A DNA stretch of 17,698 nt from JBEIUL01 sp044356865. Its GTDB lineage: Bacteria; Planctomycetota; Phycisphaerae; Phycisphaerales; SM1A02. Below are positions 14,795 through 17,698 of this stretch, piece by piece. Location: NCBI GenBank assembly GCA_044356865.1, contig JBIKVN010000036.1, forward strand, positions 1-17,698. Direction: 5' to 3'. The notes below the pieces were generated by a model. That model ran no database searches and was not told the origin of the DNA. It saw only the letters and a list, made by a program, of their open reading frames with translations. How positions within the stretch are numbered: the first letter of the stretch is position 1; every line of letters starts with the position of its first letter. The position numbers were made by a program, and so were the translations under genes.

Positions 14795-16852
14795 TCACCG
14801 TCCACCGTTCCGGTTCGGCCGGTTCCCGCTCTCGTCCGGCAAGTCCGGCTGGGTGGCCAAGGGTGCTCCCGTCTCCTCTCCGACGGTCTCGAGAACCCGG
14901 GCCGCGACCGATGAGAGGGCCCGATGGAGCGACTTCGCCTCCGCCTCGCGGCCGTCCCGCCGGAGTTCCTCGAGCTCGCGAACGCCTCGTGCGATCGTCG
15001 CGAGGTCCGCCCGCGAGGCAAGTCCGAACGAATCCGGTTCCGGCGGCTCGCCGGCCGCCGCGATCAGGCCGAGCGGCGGTCCGGGCCGATCGGCGAGCCA
15101 CGGGGCGAGTCGCGATCGCAGCGTCGCGGCCAGTAGCCAGACGGGAAGGTCGCGTTCGAGAGACTCGAGCGACCGGCGCAGATCGGCCTCGCCGCCGGCC
15201 GCGACCGCGGCCACCGCGGCCAGGCGAACCTGCGCCGCGGCATCGACGAGCGCCGGCCCCAGCGTCGATCTCGTCGCGTGGAAGCCGCCCCAGCAGGACA
15301 ACCGTCCCGCCTCTTCGCGATCGAGCGAGGTCGAACTCGAGACGGTGGCCATGGCCCGACCGAGCCGCCAGAGGTCGTGCAGTCGCACGGCCTCGGCGCC
15401 GGACGAGCGGCCCTCGGCCCACGCGTCGGCCCAGTTCGCCCGGGCGAGGTCGAGCGCGGCGACCAGCCGCGCCGGAGATCCGGCACAGAGGTCGATCGCC
15501 TCGGAAGTCTCGCGCCGCAACCGGTCCTCGAACGGCATCGGAAGGTACCGCTGCACCTGATCCGAAAGCGCCTCGATCGCGGCGACCGACCGCTCTCGAC
15601 GCCCGGGGTCGCCGAGGTCGCGCGCCGCCTTCGCGAGCCGTCGCCGCAGCGGCTCGGCCGCCTGCGGCCGGATCCCGCCGATCGAGCGCGACAGCCGCTC
15701 GACCTCGGCAAGGCGTCCGAGATCGGCGTGTGCGTCCCGCTGGGCGATGAGCCGCCCTCCGACCGCAGGGTCCGACATCGCGTCGGCCCGGTCGAGCAGC
15801 TCGCGCAGGCCGGTGAGGGCCGCGCGATCGGCCTGCGTCGCCCGATCCACCAGCGGTCGCCCGGCCTGACGAAGGTCGCGGGGAAGACCCTCCGCGAGCC
15901 GGTCGGTCGACGCCGCGAGCGTCAGCGGTTCGCGCATCCTCGCCACGGCCCGCGCGAGCCGATCGACGCCGAGACGCTCGCGATCGGCCGCGGCCGCCAC
16001 CAGCGCTCGCCGCACCGAGTCGACGACCGTCGGTTCGAGCCGCTCAAGTCGCCGGCGTCCGTCCTCGCCGAGCGATTCGACCGTCTCGGCGAGCCGGGCG
16101 CGGGCCCGCCGCAGCCGGAGTTCGCCCTCCGGTTTCTCCTCTTCGCCCGCCGCGAACTCCGCGTCGATCGCCGCCCGCTCCTCGGGACGCAGCCACGCGC
16201 AACCGGCCACGCTCGCCGCGAGGTCGGGCGTTCCCGCCCGCGCGTCCTCGGGCGCCGTCACGGCGAGCGCCGGCCAACCCGTGCCGAGGACCTCGCCTCC
16301 CTCGAGACCCGACATCACCGCCATCGCATCGACCAGCGGTCGCAGCGCGGTCGCGAGGGCCGCATCGAGGGCCTCGTCCTCGCCGAGCCCCGGGGCCGCC
16401 ATCGCCCGCGGCGCGATCTCGGCGAAACGCTCGAGACGGCGCACGATCCGGTCGCGGCTCCGCATCGGCCGAGCCGGGCCATCCGCCGCGAACTCGCGGG
16501 CGAGGGCGACATCCAGCGATCGCCGCACGTCGGCGAGGCGAAGTCCTTCCATCGCCGCGACGCTGCGCTCGAGCGGCTCGGCCCCGCCCCGGGCGAGCAG
16601 GTCAAACGCCATCGTCCGCAGGGCGATCCGCGCCGCCAGCACCGTCGCCTCCCGGCCCTCGACCCCGCCCCGCTCGGCTTCGAGCGAGCGGATCTCCTCT
16701 TGCACCGTGCGGGCCAGCCGCGTCACCGCGTTGTCCTCGGCCAGCGTCGGCAGGGCGGGGGGCGCCCCGAGATCGAGCGTCTGCCCGCCGGCCCGCGCCG
16801 AAAGCGAGACGGCCACGGCGACCGCCGCCACGATCGACGCGATTCTCCTCAC
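14795..16852 (-). CDS. Large exported, mostly alpha-helical protein of unknown function
   Basis: I recognise no family in this 685-residue protein. The GTG start at 16852 is chosen because it overlaps the truA stop in a GTGA junction and opens directly into a signal peptide (VRRIASIVAAVAVAVSLSARAGG, cleavage near residue 24). The mature part is rich in Ala, Arg, Leu and Glu and is almost entirely predicted helix, with repeated heptad-like stretches such as ELRLRRARARLAETVESL and DRLARAVARMREPL. I see no catalytic motif, no further membrane segment and no lipobox. Scattered Cys and Trp residues lie in GCAWLRPEER and LSCWGGFH. The C-terminus is polar. It ends 116 bp before the PIG-L gene. A periplasmic scaffold-like role is possible but unproven. 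Coupling to truA is probably an operon arrangement and need not mean shared function. Confidence 0.8.
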   Translation of the reverse strand: MRRIASIVAAVAVAVSLSARAGGQTLDLGAPPALPTLAEDNAVTRLARTVQEEIRSLEAERGGVEGREATVLAARIALRTMAFDLLARGGAEPLERSVAAMEGLRLADVRRSLDVALAREFAADGPARPMRSRDRIVRRLERFAEIAPRAMAAPGLGEDEALDAALATALRPLVDAMAVMSGLEGGEVLGTGWPALAVTAPEDARAGTPDLAASVAGCAWLRPEERAAIDAEFAAGEEEKPEGELRLRRARARLAETVESLGEDGRRRLERLEPTVVDSVRRALVAAAADRERLGVDRLARAVARMREPLTLAASTDRLAEGLPRDLRQAGRPLVDRATQADRAALTGLRELLDRADAMSDPAVGGRLIAQRDAHADLGRLAEVERLSRSIGGIRPQAAEPLRRRLAKAARDLGDPGRRERSVAAIEALSDQVQRYLPMPFEDRLRRETSEAIDLCAGSPARLVAALDLARANWADAWAEGRSSGAEAVRLHDLWRLGRAMATVSSSTSLDREEAGRLSCWGGFHATRSTLGPALVDAAAQVRLAAVAAVAAGGEADLRRSLESLERDLPVWLLAATLRSRLAPWLADRPGPPLGLIAAAGEPPEPDSFGLASRADLATIARGVRELEELRRDGREAEAKSLHRALSSVAARVLETVGEETGAPLATQPDLPDESGNRPNRNGGR

Positions 16853-17652
16853 GCCGGCTCGTCCGCCGCGGCGGCCTCCGGCTTCGGCCCGTAGTGGATC
16901 CACCGCAGGCAGAGCCCGCACGGCGGCAGCGTCGGACCCGCGAGCCGCCGGTCGCCGCCCGCGAGGGCCTCGCGCACCCGCGCCGCGTCGATTCGCCCTC
17001 GCCCCGCCTCGACCAGCGTTCCCGCCACGATTCGCACCATGTTATAGAGAAAGCCGTTCCCCGCGACATCGATCTCGATCGCCCCCTCGCGCGGCATCGA
17101 CACCGTGCAGCCGTGGATCGACCGCACCGTCGACTCGCGGCCGTGGGCCGCCGCCGCGAACGCCGCGAAATCATGCGTCCCGACCAGGGCCCCGGCCGCC
17201 GCGCGCATCGCCTCGAGATCGAGCCGATGCACCGTCCACCAGGTCCATCGCCTCTCGAACAGCGGCGGGAACGGGTCCCTCGCGATCGGGAACCGCACGC
17301 GATAGCGGTAGCACTTGCTCGTGCAGTCCGAGATCGGGTCGAACGCGTCGTCGACGACCTCCGCCCCGCGGACCTGCATGTCGTCGGGCAGCCGGGCGTT
17401 CAGGGCATGCGCCAGCCGTTCGACCGGGATCCGCGTCTCGGCGGTGAACGCCGCGACCTGCCCCTCCGCGTGCACGCCCGAATCCGTCCGGCTCGCCCCG
17501 ACCACCGGCGACCCCGCCCCGACCGCGTCGCGCACCGCCCGCTCGAGCTCGCCCTGCACGGTGCGCAGCGACGCGAGCCCCGGCGGCTCCTGCCGCTGCC
17601 ACCCGTGGAAGTCGGTGCCGTCGTAGGCGACGAGAAGCCGGAAGCGGGGCAT
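16849..17652 (-). CDS. truA: tRNA pseudouridine(38-40) synthase
   Basis: TruA converts uridines 38, 39 and 40 in the anticodon stem-loop of tRNAs to pseudouridine in the cytoplasm. The 267-residue length is normal. Family motifs are present in order: VAYDGTDFHGWQRQ (8-21), the catalytic loop SRTDSGVHAEGQVAAF with nucleophile D57, LNARLPDDM, KCYRYRV, GTHDFAAF, and GNGFLYNMVRIVAGTL near the C-terminus. The loop reads SRTDSGVHA where GRTDAGVHA is usual; the catalytic Asp and Arg are intact. ATG at 17652 has GGAG six bases upstream. The stop overlaps the next gene's GTG by 4 bp. Another minus-strand frame ends 18 bp upstream, so truA may be internal to an operon. Confidence 0.96.
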   Translation of the reverse strand: MPRFRLLVAYDGTDFHGWQRQEPPGLASLRTVQGELERAVRDAVGAGSPVVGASRTDSGVHAEGQVAAFTAETRIPVERLAHALNARLPDDMQVRGAEVVDDAFDPISDCTSKCYRYRVRFPIARDPFPPLFERRWTWWTVHRLDLEAMRAAAGALVGTHDFAAFAAAAHGRESTVRSIHGCTVSMPREGAIEIDVAGNGFLYNMVRIVAGTLVEAGRGRIDAARVREALAGGDRRLAGPTLPPCGLCLRWIHYGPKPEAAAADEPA

Positions 17653-17670
17653 CGCACGCTCCCGGCGGGC

Positions 17671-17698
17671 TCAGTGCCCGAAGAGATCCCGCTGGGCG
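17671..17698 (-). CDS. C-terminal end of an upstream minus-strand gene (3' partial fragment)
   Basis: The last bases, read on the minus strand, give a frame ending AQRDLFGH and a TGA at 17671. It stops 18 bp before the truA ATG, a spacing typical of operon neighbours. Eight residues are too few to name a family, and a chance open frame is possible. Confidence 0.35.

Noticed and set aside
13038..15560. 840-codon plus-strand frame across the DedA, PIG-L and helical-protein genes
   Set aside because: It runs antisense through two proteins with intact family motifs and shows no domain of its own.
1..17698. CRISPR arrays, insertion sequences, tRNA or rRNA genes, attachment sites
   Set aside because: I saw no regularly spaced repeats, no transposase motifs, no terminal inverted repeats with target duplications, and no tRNA-like cloverleaf or conserved rRNA segments on either strand.

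Overview
This is a very GC-rich, densely coded bacterial chromosomal segment with no mobile elements, CRISPR arrays or RNA genes that I can see. The gene families suggest a planctomycete, perhaps a Phycisphaerae-like lineage: an extracytoplasmic-function (ECF) sigma factor with a membrane anti-sigma, an exported PDZ protein, a sodium:solute symporter sitting in a glycoside hydrolase operon, and several exported proteins of unknown function. That placement is inferred from composition and gene content, not from any marker gene.

Layout, left to right. (1) 3-2240, plus strand: the 3' part of a gene fusing a class II-like photolyase FAD domain to a renalase-like FAD/NAD(P) oxidoreductase, followed 3 bp later by a DUF2256-DUF3253 zinc-finger protein. 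(2) 2247-4504, minus strand: a three-gene unit read as ECF sigma factor, single-pass anti-sigma factor, exported PDZ protein. (3) 4505-4643: a divergent intergenic region with a perfect inverted repeat and a possible leaderless promoter. (4) 4644-12342, plus strand: a tightly overlapping operon of GH38 alpha-mannosidase, sodium:solute symporter and GH2 beta-mannosidase-like enzyme. It looks like a unit for importing small mannosides and hydrolysing both alpha and beta linkages inside the cell. (5) 12432-13007, plus strand: a 191-residue soluble acidic protein of unknown function with a strong Shine-Dalgarno. (6) 13011-14678, minus strand: a DedA/VTT membrane protein and a PIG-L family deacetylase resembling BshB1. 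The deacetylase has a short tandem repeat and foldable elements just ahead of its start codon. (7) 14795-17652, minus strand: tRNA pseudouridine synthase TruA, overlapping by 4 bp a large exported, mostly helical protein of unknown function. The last 28 bases hold the tail of another minus-strand reading frame.

No stretch over 300 bases lacks a gene. The longest non-coding gaps are 4505-4643 (139 bp), 14679-14794 (116 bp), 13905-13997 (93 bp) and 12343-12431 (89 bp). Nothing here is clearly a wholly new system. The best leads are the fused double-flavin protein with its DUF2256 partner, and the sigma/anti-sigma/PDZ unit transcribed away from the mannoside operon.
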